From Anaeromyxobacter diazotrophicus (lineage in GTDB: Bacteria > Myxococcota > Myxococcia > Myxococcales > Anaeromyxobacteraceae), in NCBI RefSeq assembly GCF_013340205.1, contig NZ_BJTG01000008.1, forward strand, positions 124,001 through 188,000: DNA of 64,000 bases. The letters run 5' to 3'. The notes beneath the pieces are model-generated. The model was not told the DNA's origin. It made no database searches and was given only the letters and a program-made list of their open reading frames with translations. The translations under genes were made by a program, and so were the position numbers. Below are positions 15,235 to 25,353 of this stretch, piece by piece; position 1 is the stretch's first letter; each line of letters opens with the position of its first letter.

Positions 15235-16239
15235 TCAGCTCACGCACCAGAAGTCCCTCAGCTCCCGGAACCCCTGCTGCTCCAGCTCCGCGCGGATGAG
15301 CGGGCGCGCGCCGGGCGCGCCGACCGCGACCAGCAGGGGGAGCCCGCGCGCGCGGGAGGCCTCGGCGTGGCCGAACACCGGCGCGCCGCGCACCGTGCGG
15401 CCCACCTTGCGCGGGTCCACCTCCAGGAACAGCGCCACCCGCACGCCCTCCGCGGCGAGCGCGTCCGAGAACGCCTTCCCGGTCTCGCCCGCGCCCCACA
15501 CCGCCACCTCGCGCCGGCCGCGCAGCACCTCGGCGGCGAGGTGGGCGCACTTCAGGGCCACGTGCCGCGCGCGCGCGTAGCGCCCGTCCACCCGGGTGGC
15601 GCGCTCCGGCCGCTCCCGCCAGAGGAGCAGCGGGGCGGGCAGGTTCGTCATCCGCCCGCCGGCCGCGGCGAGGCGCAGCCACAGGTCGTAGTCCTCCGGG
15701 AAGGCGCCGTCGCGCCAGCCTCCCAGGCGCTCCAGCGCGTCCCGGCGGAGGGCCGCCGCCGGGTGCACGAGCGGCGCCTCGACCAGCAGGTCCCGCGCGA
15801 CGAGCGCGGGCGTGACGAGGCCGTTCAGCCAGCCGACGTAGCGCCGCATGCCGTCCCGCACGGCGCGCCGCGGGAAGGCGCGCACCTGGGCGCCCACCGC
15901 CCAGAGCGCCCGGTCCGCCTCCAGCGCCGCGCGCTGCAGCGCGAGCCGCCGGGGATGGGCCAGGTCGTCGGCGTCCATGCGGGCGACCACCTCGGCGTCG
16001 CAGCGCACGAGCCCGCGCTGCAGCGCCCCGGCGATCCCCTCGCCCGGGCCGCGCACCAGGACGACCCGCGGGTCGCCCTCTGCCAGCCGGGCCAGCACCT
16101 CGGCGGTGCCGTCGGTGGAGCCGTCGTCCACCGCCACCAGGGCGAGATCGCGCTCCGTCTGGCGCAGGATGGAGCGCGCCGCGGCCCGGACGGTGCCGGC
16201 CGCGTCGCGCGCGGGCATCAGGACGGCGACGCGCGGCAC
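15235..16239 (-). CDS. Family 2 glycosyltransferase with a C-terminal nucleotide-binding-like domain
   Basis: 334 aa. The first 240 residues are a GT-A fold glycosyltransferase: VLMPARDAAG at 6-15, the VDDGSTDGTAEV loop at 37-48 and the DxD-type metal site MDADD at 88-92; ED(Y)DLWLRL near 196 fits the catalytic acidic residue region. From about residue 244 a second domain begins with VAVWGAGETGKAF, a Rossmann-type glycine-rich loop, and continues with features like PglD/CoA-binding domains found in sugar acyltransferases and some sugar transferases. Sugar donor and acceptor are unknown. It lies 33 bp after aroQ on the same strand, so it may be a passenger of the aro operon. Confidence 0.8.
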   Translation of the reverse strand: MPRVAVLMPARDAAGTVRAAARSILRQTERDLALVAVDDGSTDGTAEVLARLAEGDPRVVLVRGPGEGIAGALQRGLVRCDAEVVARMDADDLAHPRRLALQRAALEADRALWAVGAQVRAFPRRAVRDGMRRYVGWLNGLVTPALVARDLLVEAPLVHPAAALRRDALERLGGWRDGAFPEDYDLWLRLAAAGGRMTNLPAPLLLWRERPERATRVDGRYARARHVALKCAHLAAEVLRGRREVAVWGAGETGKAFSDALAAEGVRVALFLEVDPRKVGRTVRGAPVFGHAEASRARGLPLLVAVGAPGARPLIRAELEQQGFRELRDFWCVS

Positions 16240-16272
16240 GGGCCGCCCCCGCCGCGGCGCCCAGGGGCGGCG

Positions 16273-16836
16273 CTACGGCTCGTAGTCGCCCCGGGCGTTC
16301 GCGTCGACCGGCACCGCCTCGGCCGGCTCGAGCTCCGGCTCGCCGCCCGCCGCCGCCCCGGGGGGCGCCGTCGGCGCGTGGCGGGCGGCCGGCTTGCGCG
16401 CGGCGTGCGCCGCCAGGAGCGCGCACAGGTGCAGGGCGGCGTAGTGGTAGCCCGCCACCCCCAGCCCGACGATCTGCCCCGCCGCGGCCGGCGCCACGAA
16501 GCTCTCGTGCCGCCACGGCTCCCGGGCGTGGATGTTGGAGATGTGCACCTCGATGGTCGGGCAGGGCAGCGCGCGCAGGCAGTCGGGGAGCGCGCGGCTC
16601 GTGTGCGTGAGCGCGCCGGGGTTGAGGATGACGCCCTGCGCCTCGCGCCGGTGCTCCTGCAGGAAGTCGAGGATGGCGCCCTCGGAGTTCGACTGGAACG
16701 CGGCGACCTCCAGTCCGTAGCCGGCGCAGGTCTCGCGCACCGAGCGCTCCACGTCGTCGAGCGTGTCGCTCCCGTAGATCTCCGGCTCGCGCTCGCCGAG
16801 CAGGTTCAGGTTGGGGCCGTTCACGAGCAGGATCAT
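16273..16836 (-). CDS. aroQ: 3-dehydroquinate dehydratase, type II
   Basis: 187 aa. Converts 3-dehydroquinate to 3-dehydroshikimate. The type II fold is clear: NGPNLNLLGEREPEIYG at 6-22 with the catalytic tyrosine Y21, NPGALTHTS at 72-80, and EVHISNIHARE at 96-106 with catalytic H103. The enzyme core ends near residue 145, the usual length; a further 42 residues rich in Ala, Pro and Glu form an unusual tail with no recognised domain. The start ATG overlaps the aroB stop by 4 bp. Confidence 0.95.
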   Translation of the reverse strand: MILLVNGPNLNLLGEREPEIYGSDTLDDVERSVRETCAGYGLEVAAFQSNSEGAILDFLQEHRREAQGVILNPGALTHTSRALPDCLRALPCPTIEVHISNIHAREPWRHESFVAPAAAGQIVGLGVAGYHYAALHLCALLAAHAARKPAARHAPTAPPGAAAGGEPELEPAEAVPVDANARGDYEP

Positions 16837-17918
16837 GGCGCCTCTCCGATCTCAGCGACCGCCGCCGCCACCGCGCCGTCCGGCGCGGCGACGTCCCACT
16901 CCACCACCCACGCGTTGCCGCGGGCGCGCGGCAGGACCCAGCGCAGCCCGGCCGCCGTCCGCTTCTTGTCATAGCTCATGAGGCGGGCCGCGCGGCGGGC
17001 GACGGTGGGTGGCACCCGCCGCGGCAGGCCGGCGCGGTCGAGCAGGTCCCCGACCTCCGCCACCGCCGCCGCGTCGACGCGGCCCATCGCGCGCGCCAGC
17101 CGGAAGGCGAAGGCGAGCCCCACCGCCACCGCCTCGCCGTGGGTGTAGCGCGAGAAGCCGCCCGCCGCCTCCACCCCGTGGCCGAAGGTGTGGCCCAGGT
17201 TGAGGAGCTTGCGCTCGGCCTGCTCGCGCGGGTCGCGCGCCACCACCTGGAGCTTGTAGCGGGCGCAGGCCGCGACGAGCGCCTGGCCGGCCCGGCCGGC
17301 GCGGGCGGCCGCGCGCACCTCGGGCAGGAGCGCCGGGTCGAGCGCGGCGTACTTCACCACCTCGCCCATGCCGCTCGCCAGCTCGCGCGCGGGCAGCGTC
17401 GCGAGCGCCACCGGATCGGCCAGCACCGCCCGCGGCGGGTGGAAGGCGCCCACCGCGTTCTTGGCCAGGGGCAGGTTCACGGCGGTCTTGCCGCCCAGCG
17501 CGGCGTCCACCATGGCGAGCAGGGTGGTCGGCACCGCGACCCACGGCACGCCGCGCATGAAGGTGGCGGCGAGGAAGCCGGCGGCGTCGGTGACCGCCCC
17601 GCCGCCCAGCGCCACCACCAGCGTGCGGCGGGTCGCGCCGGCGCGGAGGAGCCGCGTCGCCGCCCGCTCCAGCTCGGCGAGCGTCTTGCCCCGCTCGCCG
17701 TCGGGCAGCACGTGCGCCAGCGCGAGCTTGCCGCTCCCCGCGAGCGCCCGCTCCGCCCGGCGGGCGAACGGCGTGCGGCGGACCCGGGCGCAGGTGACGA
17801 GCGCCACCCGGTCGTGCCCGGCCGCCAGCTCCGCGAGCCGGGCCGGCACGCCGCCGCCGACCCGCACCTCGCAGGCGTGCCCCTCCTGCCGTGCGTCGAG
17901 GACCAGGGCCGGCTTCAC
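16833..17918 (-). CDS. aroB: 3-dehydroquinate synthase
   Basis: 361 aa, the normal length. Makes 3-dehydroquinate from DAHP using NAD and a metal ion. Visible signatures are the nucleotide-binding ALGGGAVTDAAGFLAATFMRG, VPTTLLAMVDAALGGKTAVN, the metal-site region MGEVVKYA, and LLNLGHTFGHGVE with the conserved histidines. GTG start at 17918, preceded by GAGGA and overlapping the aroK stop by 4 bp. Confidence 0.96.
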   Translation of the reverse strand: MKPALVLDARQEGHACEVRVGGGVPARLAELAAGHDRVALVTCARVRRTPFARRAERALAGSGKLALAHVLPDGERGKTLAELERAATRLLRAGATRRTLVVALGGGAVTDAAGFLAATFMRGVPWVAVPTTLLAMVDAALGGKTAVNLPLAKNAVGAFHPPRAVLADPVALATLPARELASGMGEVVKYAALDPALLPEVRAAARAGRAGQALVAACARYKLQVVARDPREQAERKLLNLGHTFGHGVEAAGGFSRYTHGEAVAVGLAFAFRLARAMGRVDAAAVAEVGDLLDRAGLPRRVPPTVARRAARLMSYDKKRTAAGLRWVLPRARGNAWVVEWDVAAPDGAVAAAVAEIGEAP

Positions 17919-18484
17919 GGCGAGTCCTCTCCGGCCCCACCGGCCTCCCGCTCCACCTCCGAGGCCGACGAGCCAGCCGAGGGGGCCGCGGCCAGGAGCT
18001 CGGCGATGCGCCGCGCCACCGCCTCCGCGGCGAGCCCGTCCACCCGCAGCGTGTGGTGCGCCCGCCGGTAGAGCGGCAGGCGGGCCGCGAGGAGCTCTTC
18101 CCAGCGCTTCGCGAGCGGCCGGCCCTCGCCGCCGCCCAGCCGCCGGGCCGCCTCGGCCGCCGACACGTCGAGGAAGACCACCGTCGCCGTCTCGAGCAGC
18201 CGCGCCTGCGTCTCGGCGTCGCAGAAGGCGCCGCCGCCGAGGTCCACCACCGCCGGGCCCGCGAGGCCCGCCAGCACCTCGCGCTCCAGCGCGCGGAACG
18301 CCGGCTCGCCCTCCTCGGCGAAGATGCGGGCGATGGGCTTGCCGGCGCGGCGCTCCACCTCGGCGTCGGTGGAGACCACCGGGCGGCGGAGGAGCCGGCC
18401 CAGGTGCGCCGCCACGGTGGACTTCCCGGCCGCCATCATCCCGGTGAGGGCCACCGGCCGGGCGTCAGCGGACGCGCGCGGCAT
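17915..18484 (-). CDS. aroK: Shikimate kinase
   Basis: 189 aa. Phosphorylates shikimate with ATP. The P-loop is GMMAAGKST (15-23); D40 in [14 protein letters not shown] and the DLGGGAFCD loop match the shikimate-binding site, and [19 protein letters not shown] fits the lid region. About 15-20 residues at the C-terminus form a Ser/Glu-rich tail. Starts 20 bp inside the end of aroC and ends overlapping aroB by 4 bp. Confidence 0.95.
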   Translation of the reverse strand: MPRASADARPVALTGMMAAGKSTVAAHLGRLLRRPVVSTDAEVERRAGKPIARIFAEEGEPAFRALEREVLAGLAGPAVVDLGGGAFCDAETQARLLETATVVFLDVSAAEAARRLGGGEGRPLAKRWEELLAARLPLYRRAHHTLRVDGLAAEAVARRIAELLAAAPSAGSSASEVEREAGGAGEDSP

Positions 18485-19610
18485 AGGCCTCGATCGCCTG
18501 CTCGATGTCGCCCACCCGGTCCCCGCCGAACTTCTCCAGCAGCGCGTCGGCCAGCGTCCACGCCACCACCGCCTCGCCGACCACCGCCGCGGCCGGGACC
18601 GCGCACACGTCGCTCCGCTCGTACTTGGCGGTGGTCGCCTGGCGGCTCGCCAGGTCCACCGTGGCGAGCCCCTTCGTCATGGTGGGGATGGGCTTCATGT
18701 AGCCGCGCACCACCAGCGGCGCGCCGTTCGTCACCCCGGCCTCGAGGCCCCCGGCGCGGTTGGTGTCGCGGTAGAAGCCGCGCGCCGCGTCGTGGTGGAT
18801 GGCGTCGTGGAAGGCGTCGCCGCGCAGCTCGACCCGCGTCCCCTCGCCGATCTCGGCGGCGCGGATGGCGGGGATGCCGCAGAGCGCGCCGGCGAGGCGC
18901 GCGTCGAGCCGGCGGTCCGGGTGCACGTAGCTGCCGAGCCCGGTGGGGAGCCCCTCGGCGTAGACCTCGAAGGCGCCGCCGATGGAGCCGCCGCGCGCCT
19001 TCTCCGCGTCGATGAGGGCGCGCCACTCGGCCGCCACCGCCTCGTCGTCCACGCCGAGGTCCGAGGCGAGGATGGCCGCCCGCGCCGCCGCGTCCGGCGG
19101 CAGCCCGACCTTGCGCTCGCGCTCGCCGATGGCGGTGACCCGGCTCGACACCCGCACGCCGAAGCGCAGGAGGAGCTGCCGCGCCAGGGCGCCCAGCGCC
19201 ACGGTCGCGGCCGTGCTGCGGGCGCTGGCGCGCTCGAGGGCGTCGCGCGCGTCGTCGAAGCCGTACTTGAGCGCGCCGGGCAGGTCGGCGTGACCGGGGC
19301 GCACCTGGGTGAACTTGCGCCCGCCGCGCGCGTAGGGCGAGACGAGCTCCTTCCAGCTCTGGTGGTCCTTGTTCCACACCACCACCGCGATGGGCGAGCC
19401 GAGCGTCTCGCCGCCGCGCAGGCCGGAGAGGAACTGCGCCTCGTCGCGCTCGATCTGCTGGCGGCCGCCGCGGCCGTAGCCGCGCTGCCGGCGCGCCAGC
19501 TCGTCGTTCACGGCGCCGAAGTCGACCTGGAGGCCGGCCGGGAACCCCTCGGCGATGGCGCACAGGGCGGGGCCGTGGGATTCACCTGCGGTGAGGTAGC
19601 GGAGGCTCAT
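18465..19610 (-). CDS. aroC: Chorismate synthase
   Basis: 381 aa. Converts EPSP to chorismate with reduced FMN. Diagnostic motifs are [22 protein letters not shown] at the start, the [15 protein letters not shown]-type segment near residue 45, [21 protein letters not shown], and the C-terminal [10 protein letters not shown] and [18 protein letters not shown] at 19610 overlaps the aroE stop by 4 bp. Confidence 0.96.
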   Translation of the reverse strand: MSLRYLTAGESHGPALCAIAEGFPAGLQVDFGAVNDELARRQRGYGRGGRQQIERDEAQFLSGLRGGETLGSPIAVVVWNKDHQSWKELVSPYARGGRKFTQVRPGHADLPGALKYGFDDARDALERASARSTAATVALGALARQLLLRFGVRVSSRVTAIGERERKVGLPPDAAARAAILASDLGVDDEAVAAEWRALIDAEKARGGSIGGAFEVYAEGLPTGLGSYVHPDRRLDARLAGALCGIPAIRAAEIGEGTRVELRGDAFHDAIHHDAARGFYRDTNRAGGLEAGVTNGAPLVVRGYMKPIPTMTKGLATVDLASRQATTAKYERSDVCAVPAAAVVGEAVVAWTLADALLEKFGGDRVGDIEQAIEAYAARVR

Positions 19611-20461
19611 GGGGCTCGCGGGGCGGCGCCGAGGGCGCGCGCCATGACCGGCTCCGGGGCGGCCCGGCCGGTGAAGAGGGTGAAGGCGAGCGCGCCCTGC
19701 CGCAGCAGGAGCGCCTCGCCGGTGACGAGCGCCGTCCCCGCCGCCCGGGCGGCCCGGGCGAAGGCGGTGTCGCCGTAGACGAACTCGATGGCGAGCTGGC
19801 CCGGGCGAGGCGAGGCCGGGAGCGCGCCGGGCGCGGCCCCGGCGAGGCCGACCGAGGTGGCCTGGAGCAGGACCTCGGCGCGCGCCGCCTCGCCGCCGGC
19901 CGCCTCCCAGGGCACCGCGCCCACCGCCGGCCCGGCGGGGAACGCGGCCCGGAGCCGCGCCGCCGCCCCGGCCGCCGCCGCCGGCCGGCGCGCGGCGAGC
20001 TTCACCTCGAGGCCGAGCGCGAGGAGCGCCCAGGCGCCCGCCAGCGCGGCGCCGCCCGCCCCCAGCACCACCGCCCGCTGGCCCGGGCCGGCGCCCGCCG
20101 CCTGCGCCAGGTCGCGGCAGGCGGGCGCGTCGGTGTTGAAGCCCTCCCACCCCTCGGCGGCGCGCCGGAGCGTGTTCACCGCCCCGCACAGCCGGGAGAC
20201 CTCGTCGAGCGCGCCGCACAGCTCCGCCGCGCGCTGCTTGTGGGGCACGGTGACGTTGAGGCCGCGGAAGCCGAGCGCGTGCGCGCCGGCGAGCGCCTCC
20301 GGGAGCCGCTCGGGGGCGACCGGCAAGGCGACGTAGGCCGCGTCGAGGCCGAGCGCCTCGAAGGCGGCGTTGTGCATGGCCGGCGAGAGGCTGTGGCCGA
20401 CCGGGTGGCCGAGCACGCCGTAGAGCTGGGTGCGGCCGGAGATCACCGCCCGCCCCCGCAC
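19607..20461 (-). CDS. aroE: Shikimate dehydrogenase
   Basis: 284 aa. NADPH-dependent reduction of 3-dehydroshikimate. N-terminal substrate domain with [17 protein letters not shown] and [11 protein letters not shown] (catalytic K in VPHK), then FNTDAPA and the NADP motif [16 protein letters not shown]. The C-terminal FVYG and [15 protein letters not shown] segments are typical. GTG start at 20461; the gene begins 19 bp inside the 3' end of aroA. Confidence 0.94.
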   Translation of the reverse strand: MRGRAVISGRTQLYGVLGHPVGHSLSPAMHNAAFEALGLDAAYVALPVAPERLPEALAGAHALGFRGLNVTVPHKQRAAELCGALDEVSRLCGAVNTLRRAAEGWEGFNTDAPACRDLAQAAGAGPGQRAVVLGAGGAALAGAWALLALGLEVKLAARRPAAAAGAAARLRAAFPAGPAVGAVPWEAAGGEAARAEVLLQATSVGLAGAAPGALPASPRPGQLAIEFVYGDTAFARAARAAGTALVTGEALLLRQGALAFTLFTGRAAPEPVMARALGAAPRAP

Positions 20462-21732
20462 AGCCGGTCGAGCACGTCGAAGAAGGAGGGGAAGCTGGTG
20501 GCGACGCAGGCGACGTCGTCGAGGTGGACCTCGCCGCCGTCCGCGAAGAGCTGCGCCACCGCCATGCTCATGGCCACCCGGTGGTCGAGGCGGGTGCGGA
20601 CCGCGACCGGCCCGAGCGGCGTCGGCCCATCGATGGCGCAGCCGTCCTCGAACAGCTCCACCTTGGCGCCCGCGGCGGCGAGCGCCTCGCCCATGGACGC
20701 GAGCCGGTCCGACTCCTTCACCCGGAGCTCGCGCGCGTCGCGGATGACGGTGCGGCCGCGCGCCTGGGTCGCCATCACCATGACCACCGGCAGCTCGTCG
20801 ATGAGGCGCGGCACGAGCGCGCCCTCGATGACCGTGCCCGAGAGCGGCGCCGCCTCGACGGTCACGTCGCCGCGCGGCTCGCCCTCGTCGGCCCGGGGCT
20901 CGATCCGCACCCGCGCGCCCATGGCCTGGAGCACGTCGAGGAGGCCGGTGCGCGAGGGGTTGAGGCCCACGTTGCGCGCGGTGACGCGCGAGCCGGGGAG
21001 CGCCGCCGCCGCGCAGAGGAGGAACGCGGCCGAGGAGATGTCGCCCGGCACCTCCACCGTGCCGCCGCGCGGGCGCCCCGGCGTGACCGTCACCGCGAGG
21101 CCGTCCACCGCCAGCGAGACGCCCATCCCGCGCAGCATGCGCTCGGTGTGATCGCGCGAGAGGTGGGGCTCCTCCACCGTGGTGGGGCCGTCGGCGAACA
21201 GGCCGGCGAGGAGCAGCGCGCTCTTCACCTGCGCGCTCGCCACCTCCAGCACGTGCCGCGTCCCGCGCAGCGGCGCGCCGCGCACCACCACCGGCGGCAG
21301 CCGGTCGCCGTCGCGCGCGTGCAGCACCGCGCCCATGCGCCGGAGCGGGTCGAGCACGCGGCGGACCGGGCGCCGCCGGAGGCTGGCGTCGCCGGTGAGG
21401 ACCGACAGGCCGGGCACGGCCGCCAGCACGCCGCAGAGCAGGCGCAGGCTGGTGCCCGAGTTGCCGCAGTCGACCACGTCCTGCGGCTCGGAGAGGCGCT
21501 CGGGGGGCTCGACCACCACGAAGGCGCCCTCGTCGCGCACCACCGCGCCGAGCGCCTCGACGGCGCGGCGGGTGGCGCCCACGTCCTCCGCCGCGAGCAG
21601 ACCGCGCACCTTGGACGGCGAGGTGGCGAGGGCCGAGAAGAGGAGCGCGCGATGCGACACGGACTTGTCGCCCGGCACCTCGAACGCGCCCTGGAGCGGT
21701 CCCCGCCGCCGGCAGATCATGGAGCCCTTCAC
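20443..21732 (-). CDS. aroA: EPSP synthase (3-phosphoshikimate 1-carboxyvinyltransferase)
   Basis: 429 aa, usual length. Joins shikimate-3-phosphate and PEP. Motifs: [18 protein letters not shown] near residue 20, [46 protein letters not shown], and [14 protein letters not shown] chose the GTG at 21732, which overlaps the tyrA stop as GTGA; an in-frame ATG four codons later (21720) is an alternative start. Confidence 0.95.
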   Translation of the reverse strand: MKGSMICRRRGPLQGAFEVPGDKSVSHRALLFSALATSPSKVRGLLAAEDVGATRRAVEALGAVVRDEGAFVVVEPPERLSEPQDVVDCGNSGTSLRLLCGVLAAVPGLSVLTGDASLRRRPVRRVLDPLRRMGAVLHARDGDRLPPVVVRGAPLRGTRHVLEVASAQVKSALLLAGLFADGPTTVEEPHLSRDHTERMLRGMGVSLAVDGLAVTVTPGRPRGGTVEVPGDISSAAFLLCAAAALPGSRVTARNVGLNPSRTGLLDVLQAMGARVRIEPRADEGEPRGDVTVEAAPLSGTVIEGALVPRLIDELPVVMVMATQARGRTVIRDARELRVKESDRLASMGEALAAAGAKVELFEDGCAIDGPTPLGPVAVRTRLDHRVAMSMAVAQLFADGGEVHLDDVACVATSFPSFFDVLDRLCGGGR

Positions 21733-22595
21733 GTCCCCCCCTCGCCGCGCGGCGGGTAGAGCGCCTCGCGCGCGGCGCGCGCCTGCTCCAGCGCGGCGCG
21801 CGCCGCCTCGGGCGAGTCGGCCACCGCCGCGAGCAGGCGCCCGAGGTGCCGCGAGAGCCGCTCGGCCGCCTCCGGCAGCCGCGCGTTGCGCCGCGAGACC
21901 TCGCCCTGGATGTCGAACGGGAACTGCGCGAGGCGCGTCGTGTCCTTGAGGCCCGGCCCGGCCAGCCGGAGCGCCAGCGGCCCCGCCTCGCCGGCCGCCA
22001 CCGCCAGCGCGCTCGCCACCAGGTAGGGCAGGTGCGAGACCATCGCCACCGCGGCGTCGTGCTCGGCGGCGCGGCAGCGGATCACCTCCGCGCCGAGCGC
22101 CGCGTGCAGCGCGGCGACCCGCTCCACCGCCTCCGGCGCGCCGTCGGTGCAGACGGCGACGCGGCCCCCGCGCCACAGGTCGGCCCGCGCCCCGCCGTAG
22201 CCGCCGTGGCCGCCGAACATGGGGTGCGCGCCCACGAAGGCGACGCCCGGGCGCACCTGCTCGGCCGCGCGCGCGGCGAGGTGCTCCTTGGCGCCGCCGA
22301 CGTCGGTGAGGACCGCGCCGTCGCCGACGAGCCGCGAGAGCGGCCCGAGCAGCGCCTCGATGGCCGCGATGGGCGTGCAGAGCACGACCACCGGGCAGCT
22401 CGCCAGCTCGGGCCCGGGCTCGGCCAGCGCGACCTGGGCCACGCCGTCCTCGAGCGCCGCCCGCCGCACCTCCGGCCGCGGCTCGACCGCCACCACCCGC
22501 AGCCCCGGGTCGGCGGCGCGGGCGGCGCGCGCCAGCGACGCGCCCATGAGCCCGAGGCCGACGACGCCGAGCGGGTGCGGGAGCGGTGACGCCAT
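21729..22595 (-). CDS. tyrA: Prephenate (or arogenate) dehydrogenase
   Basis: 288 aa. NAD(P)-dependent step to tyrosine. [17 protein letters not shown] (9-25) is the nucleotide site; [15 protein letters not shown] and [15 protein letters not shown] carry the conserved TyrA histidines. Length fits a stand-alone TyrA without chorismate mutase or ACT domain. Whether prephenate or arogenate is used cannot be read from sequence. First gene of the aro operon. No Shine-Dalgarno is visible before the ATG, consistent with a leaderless mRNA from the promoter-like sequence at 22608-22637. Confidence 0.92.
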   Translation of the reverse strand: MASPLPHPLGVVGLGLMGASLARAARAADPGLRVVAVEPRPEVRRAALEDGVAQVALAEPGPELASCPVVVLCTPIAAIEALLGPLSRLVGDGAVLTDVGGAKEHLAARAAEQVRPGVAFVGAHPMFGGHGGYGGARADLWRGGRVAVCTDGAPEAVERVAALHAALGAEVIRCRAAEHDAAVAMVSHLPYLVASALAVAAGEAGPLALRLAGPGLKDTTRLAQFPFDIQGEVSRRNARLPEAAERLSRHLGRLLAAVADSPEAARAALEQARAAREALYPPRGEGGT

Positions 22596-22607
22596 GGGGA
22601 ACTTTTG

Positions 22608-22637
22608 ACTCTACGGCATCCCGGGCCGCTGCTTCAA
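22608..22637 (-). promoter_or_regulatory. Candidate promoter of the tyrA-aro operon
   Basis: On the minus strand TTGAAG (22637-22632) and TAGAGT (22613-22608) are spaced 18 bp. Transcription would begin about six bases before the tyrA ATG at 22595, giving an essentially leaderless message, which agrees with the missing ribosome site. Confidence 0.35.
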
Positions 22638-22645
22638 CAGCGGCC
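22624..22645 (-). terminator. Hairpin after the DUF1648 gene
   Basis: Perfect 8-bp stem GGCCGCTG (22624-22631) with CAGCGGCC (22638-22645), six-base loop, starting 9 bp after the stop of the upstream minus-strand gene. It overlaps the -35 of the proposed aro promoter. Confidence 0.5.
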
Positions 22646-22654
22646 TCGTCCCCC

Positions 22655-23269
22655 TCAGGCGAGGAAGAGGCGCGCCAGCGCCAGGATCGCGAGCGGCGGG
22701 CCGAGGAGGAGCAGCCACGCGCGCTGCGCGGCGGGGTGGCCGCGCGCGATGGCGAGGCCGAAGCCGATGGCGCGCGGCACGTAGAGCCACCCGCCCGGCG
22801 GCGGCCGGCCCCGCGGCGCCGGCGCGGCCCCGCGCGCCTCGCCCACCGCCAGGCTGAGCGGGACGAGCGTGAGCGCGGCGCCCCAGGCGACGGCGGCCAG
22901 GGCCGGGTGGGCCGAGGGGAGCGCGACCGCGCCGCTCATCACCGCCAGCGTCCACTGCACGGCGCGCAGCCCGGAGGCGACGAGGCGCAGCGTCCTGCCG
23001 CGGTCGAGCGTCGGGTCGGCGTACCGGAGGACGTGCGCGCGCACCGCCTCCAGCCAGGCGAGCAGCGCCGCCGCGACGGCTAGCGGCGCCGCCACCGAGC
23101 GCATCGAGCGCTCGACCAGGCGCGCGGGCTCCCGCAGCCCGAAGTGCACCGGGTAGACGCGCGGCCAGGCGTCCCAGCGCGCCGCGATGACGATGGCGAC
23201 GGCCGGCAGCACGAGCCACGGCCCGACCTCCACCAGCCGCCTCGACCATCGCCCGGCGAGCGAGCCCAT
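22655..23269 (-). CDS. DUF1648-type integral membrane protein
   Basis: 204 aa. About five hydrophobic segments. Near residue 38 the segment [14 protein letters not shown] has the P-x-H-F-x-x-x-x-P pattern of DUF1648 proteins, a family of predicted membrane proteins sometimes linked to SdpI-like immunity or sugar-ABC contexts. No catalytic motif. I chose ATG at 23269 because AGGTGG lies five bases before it; a GTG at 23278 overlaps that site. It stands between the aro operon and the HIT/Dtd pair. Function unknown. Confidence 0.6.
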   Translation of the reverse strand: MGSLAGRWSRRLVEVGPWLVLPAVAIVIAARWDAWPRVYPVHFGLREPARLVERSMRSVAAPLAVAAALLAWLEAVRAHVLRYADPTLDRGRTLRLVASGLRAVQWTLAVMSGAVALPSAHPALAAVAWGAALTLVPLSLAVGEARGAAPAPRGRPPPGGWLYVPRAIGFGLAIARGHPAAQRAWLLLLGPPLAILALARLFLA

Positions 23270-23344
23270 GCCAGCCACCTAATACCGATCGTGCGCGTCG
23301 ATCGAGGGCCCGCCACGGGTCCGCACCAACTGGGGAGCCGTCGA

Positions 23345-23689
23345 TCAGCCCGGCGGCCAGTGGAACGCGCGCCCCGCCAGGAGGTGGAGGTGCACGTGGA
23401 ACACGAGCTGGTGCGCGTCGCGGTTGACGTTCACCACCACCCGCCAGCCCCGCTCGGCGAAGCCGCCCCGCCGGGCGAGCAGCGCGGCGGTCGCGAAGAG
23501 GTGGCCCATGCTGGCGGCGTCCTCCGGCGCGACGTCGTTGAGCGTCGGGATGTGCTTCTTCGGGATGACGAGCACGTGCGTCGGCGCCTGCGGGTTGATG
23601 TCCTCGAAGGCGAGCGTGTCCGCGTCCTCGTGGACGATCTTCGCCGGCATCTGCTTCGCGGCGATCTTGCAGAAGAGGCAGTCTTCCAT
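23345..23689 (-). CDS. HIT family (Hint-type) nucleotide hydrolase
   Basis: 114 aa. Starts MEDCLFCKIAAKQMPAKIV, with the two N-terminal Cys of Hint proteins (zinc site), then HVLVIPKKHIPTLND and the histidine triad HVHLHLL near residue 99. Hint enzymes hydrolyse AMP-linked phosphoramidates such as aminoacyl-AMP adducts. It follows dtd by 35 bp on the same strand; both fit quality control around tRNA aminoacylation. Strong GGAGG before the ATG. Confidence 0.92.
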   Translation of the reverse strand: MEDCLFCKIAAKQMPAKIVHEDADTLAFEDINPQAPTHVLVIPKKHIPTLNDVAPEDAASMGHLFATAALLARRGGFAERGWRVVVNVNRDAHQLVFHVHLHLLAGRAFHWPPG

Positions 23690-23724
23690 CGGTCCTCCGT
23701 GGCGGGCGGCGCGCGCCGACGCCG

Positions 23725-24174
23725 TCAGAACGTCCTCTGCGTGTCGAGGAGCAGCGTCACCGGCCCGTCGTTCACCAGCTCGACCTCCATCTGGGCCCGG
23801 AAGACGCCCGTCGCGACCGGCAGGCCCTTCTCCCGCAGGAGCGCGCAGAAGCGCTGGTACAGCGCGTCGGCCGCCTCGGGCGGCGCCGCCGCGGTGAAGC
23901 TGGGGCGGTTCCCCTTGCGCGCGTCGCCGAGGAGCGTGAACTGCGACACGACCAGCACGCCGCCGCCCACCTCGGCCACCGCGCGGTTCATCTTGCCGGC
24001 ATCGTCCTCGAAGATGCGGAGCGCCGCCACCTTGTCGGCGAGGAGCCGCGCCGCGTCCTCCCCGTCGCCCTGCGCCACGCCGACGAGGACGAGGAGCCCG
24101 CGGGCCACCGCCCCGGTCACCCGGCCCTCGACCCGCACCTCGGCGCGGGAGACGCGCTGCACCACCGCTCGCAT
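23725..24174 (-). CDS. dtd: D-aminoacyl-tRNA deacylase
   Basis: 149 aa, standard length. Removes D-amino acids and mischarged glycine from tRNA. Signatures: [17 protein letters not shown] at the start, [18 protein letters not shown] near residues 76-93 (the SQFTL motif), and [11 protein letters not shown] at the C-terminus (the NxGPxT active-site motif, here NDGPVT). Likely co-transcribed with the HIT gene. Confidence 0.95.
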   Translation of the reverse strand: MRAVVQRVSRAEVRVEGRVTGAVARGLLVLVGVAQGDGEDAARLLADKVAALRIFEDDAGKMNRAVAEVGGGVLVVSQFTLLGDARKGNRPSFTAAAPPEAADALYQRFCALLREKGLPVATGVFRAQMEVELVNDGPVTLLLDTQRTF

Positions 24175-24294
24175 GCGCCCGCTTGCATCGCACGCCGCGT
24201 GCGCCGCCGCAACCGGACGCGCCGCGGCCCGGAGGTGGATCGGCGCGGTGACACCCCCGGGGGCGCGTGCTACAGGGATCCCGGGCCCGACCGC

Positions 24295-25326
24295 ATGCTC
24301 CTCCTCCGCGACGCGCAGAAGGCCGACCTCGGGGCGCTCCGCGCGCTGGCGGCCGAGCTCGACTCGGTGAACCTGCCGGACGACGAGCGCGCGCTCGCCT
24401 CCATCGTCGACCACAGCCGCAGGAGCTTCGCCGGGAAGATCCGCGACCCGCTGCAGCGCTCGTACGTCTTCGTGCTGGCGGAGCCGCGCTCGGGGCGGCT
24501 CGTCGGCACCTCGATGATCATCGCGCAGCACGGCACCCGCGAGTCGCCCTGCACGTTCTTCGACGTCTCGGAGCGGGAGCACTACTCCTCCACGCTCGAC
24601 CGCCACTTCAGGCACCGCGTCCTCTCCATCGGCTACCACTTCGACGGGCCCACCGAGATCGGCGGCCTGGTGGTGCACCCGCGCGACCGCGGCGGCGCGG
24701 CGAAGCCGGGCAAGCAGCTCGCCTTCGTGCGCTTCCTCTACCTCGCCATGCACCGCGAGCGGTTCCGGGAGAAGGTGCTGGCCGAGCTCATGCCGCCCCT
24801 GCTCCCCGACGGCCGGAGCGCGTTCTGGGAGTCGTGCGGCAAGCGCTTCACCGGGCTCGAGTACCAGGACGCGGACAAGAAGAGCCGGGAGAACAAGGAG
24901 TTCATCCAGCAGCTCTTCCCGCCCGGCGACATCTACGCCACGCTCTTCCCTCCCCGCGTGCAGCAGGCGCTCGGCGCGGTGGGCCCGGGCACGCAGGGCG
25001 TGAAGCACATGCTCGAGGCGCTCGGCTTCCGGTACGTGGACCGGATCGACCCGTTCGACGGCGGGCCGCACTACGAGGCGCGGGTCGAGGACCTCACGGT
25101 GGTGCGCGCTCACCGCCGGCTCCGGGTGGCCGCGGGCGACCTCTCCCCGCGCACCCGCGCGCCGGTGCGGCTGGTGGCGGTCGAGCGGCCGGAGGGGAAG
25201 GTGCGCTTCCGCGCCGTCCGCACCGCCCTGCGCGTCCGCGGGGAGGAGGCGCTCCTCCCGGCCGAGGCGCGGGCGCTGCTCGAGGTGGGGCCCGGCGAGC
25301 GGGTGCACGCCATCCCGTTCGACTGA
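24295..25326 (+). CDS. Arginine N-succinyltransferase family protein
   Basis: 343 aa, the usual AstA length. [19 protein letters not shown] at the start, then [40 protein letters not shown] and [12 protein letters not shown] match the AstA/AruF family of GNAT-like acyltransferases, which succinylate arginine in the AST degradation route. None of the other ast genes is nearby, so substrate and pathway are inferred from family only. No strong Shine-Dalgarno before the ATG. The following nitrilase-like gene starts 27 bp later. Confidence 0.8.
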   Translation: MLLLRDAQKADLGALRALAAELDSVNLPDDERALASIVDHSRRSFAGKIRDPLQRSYVFVLAEPRSGRLVGTSMIIAQHGTRESPCTFFDVSEREHYSSTLDRHFRHRVLSIGYHFDGPTEIGGLVVHPRDRGGAAKPGKQLAFVRFLYLAMHRERFREKVLAELMPPLLPDGRSAFWESCGKRFTGLEYQDADKKSRENKEFIQQLFPPGDIYATLFPPRVQQALGAVGPGTQGVKHMLEALGFRYVDRIDPFDGGPHYEARVEDLTVVRAHRRLRVAAGDLSPRTRAPVRLVAVERPEGKVRFRAVRTALRVRGEEALLPAEARALLEVGPGERVHAIPFD

Positions 25327-25353
25327 GCGCGCCCGGCGCGTTATGGCAATCGC

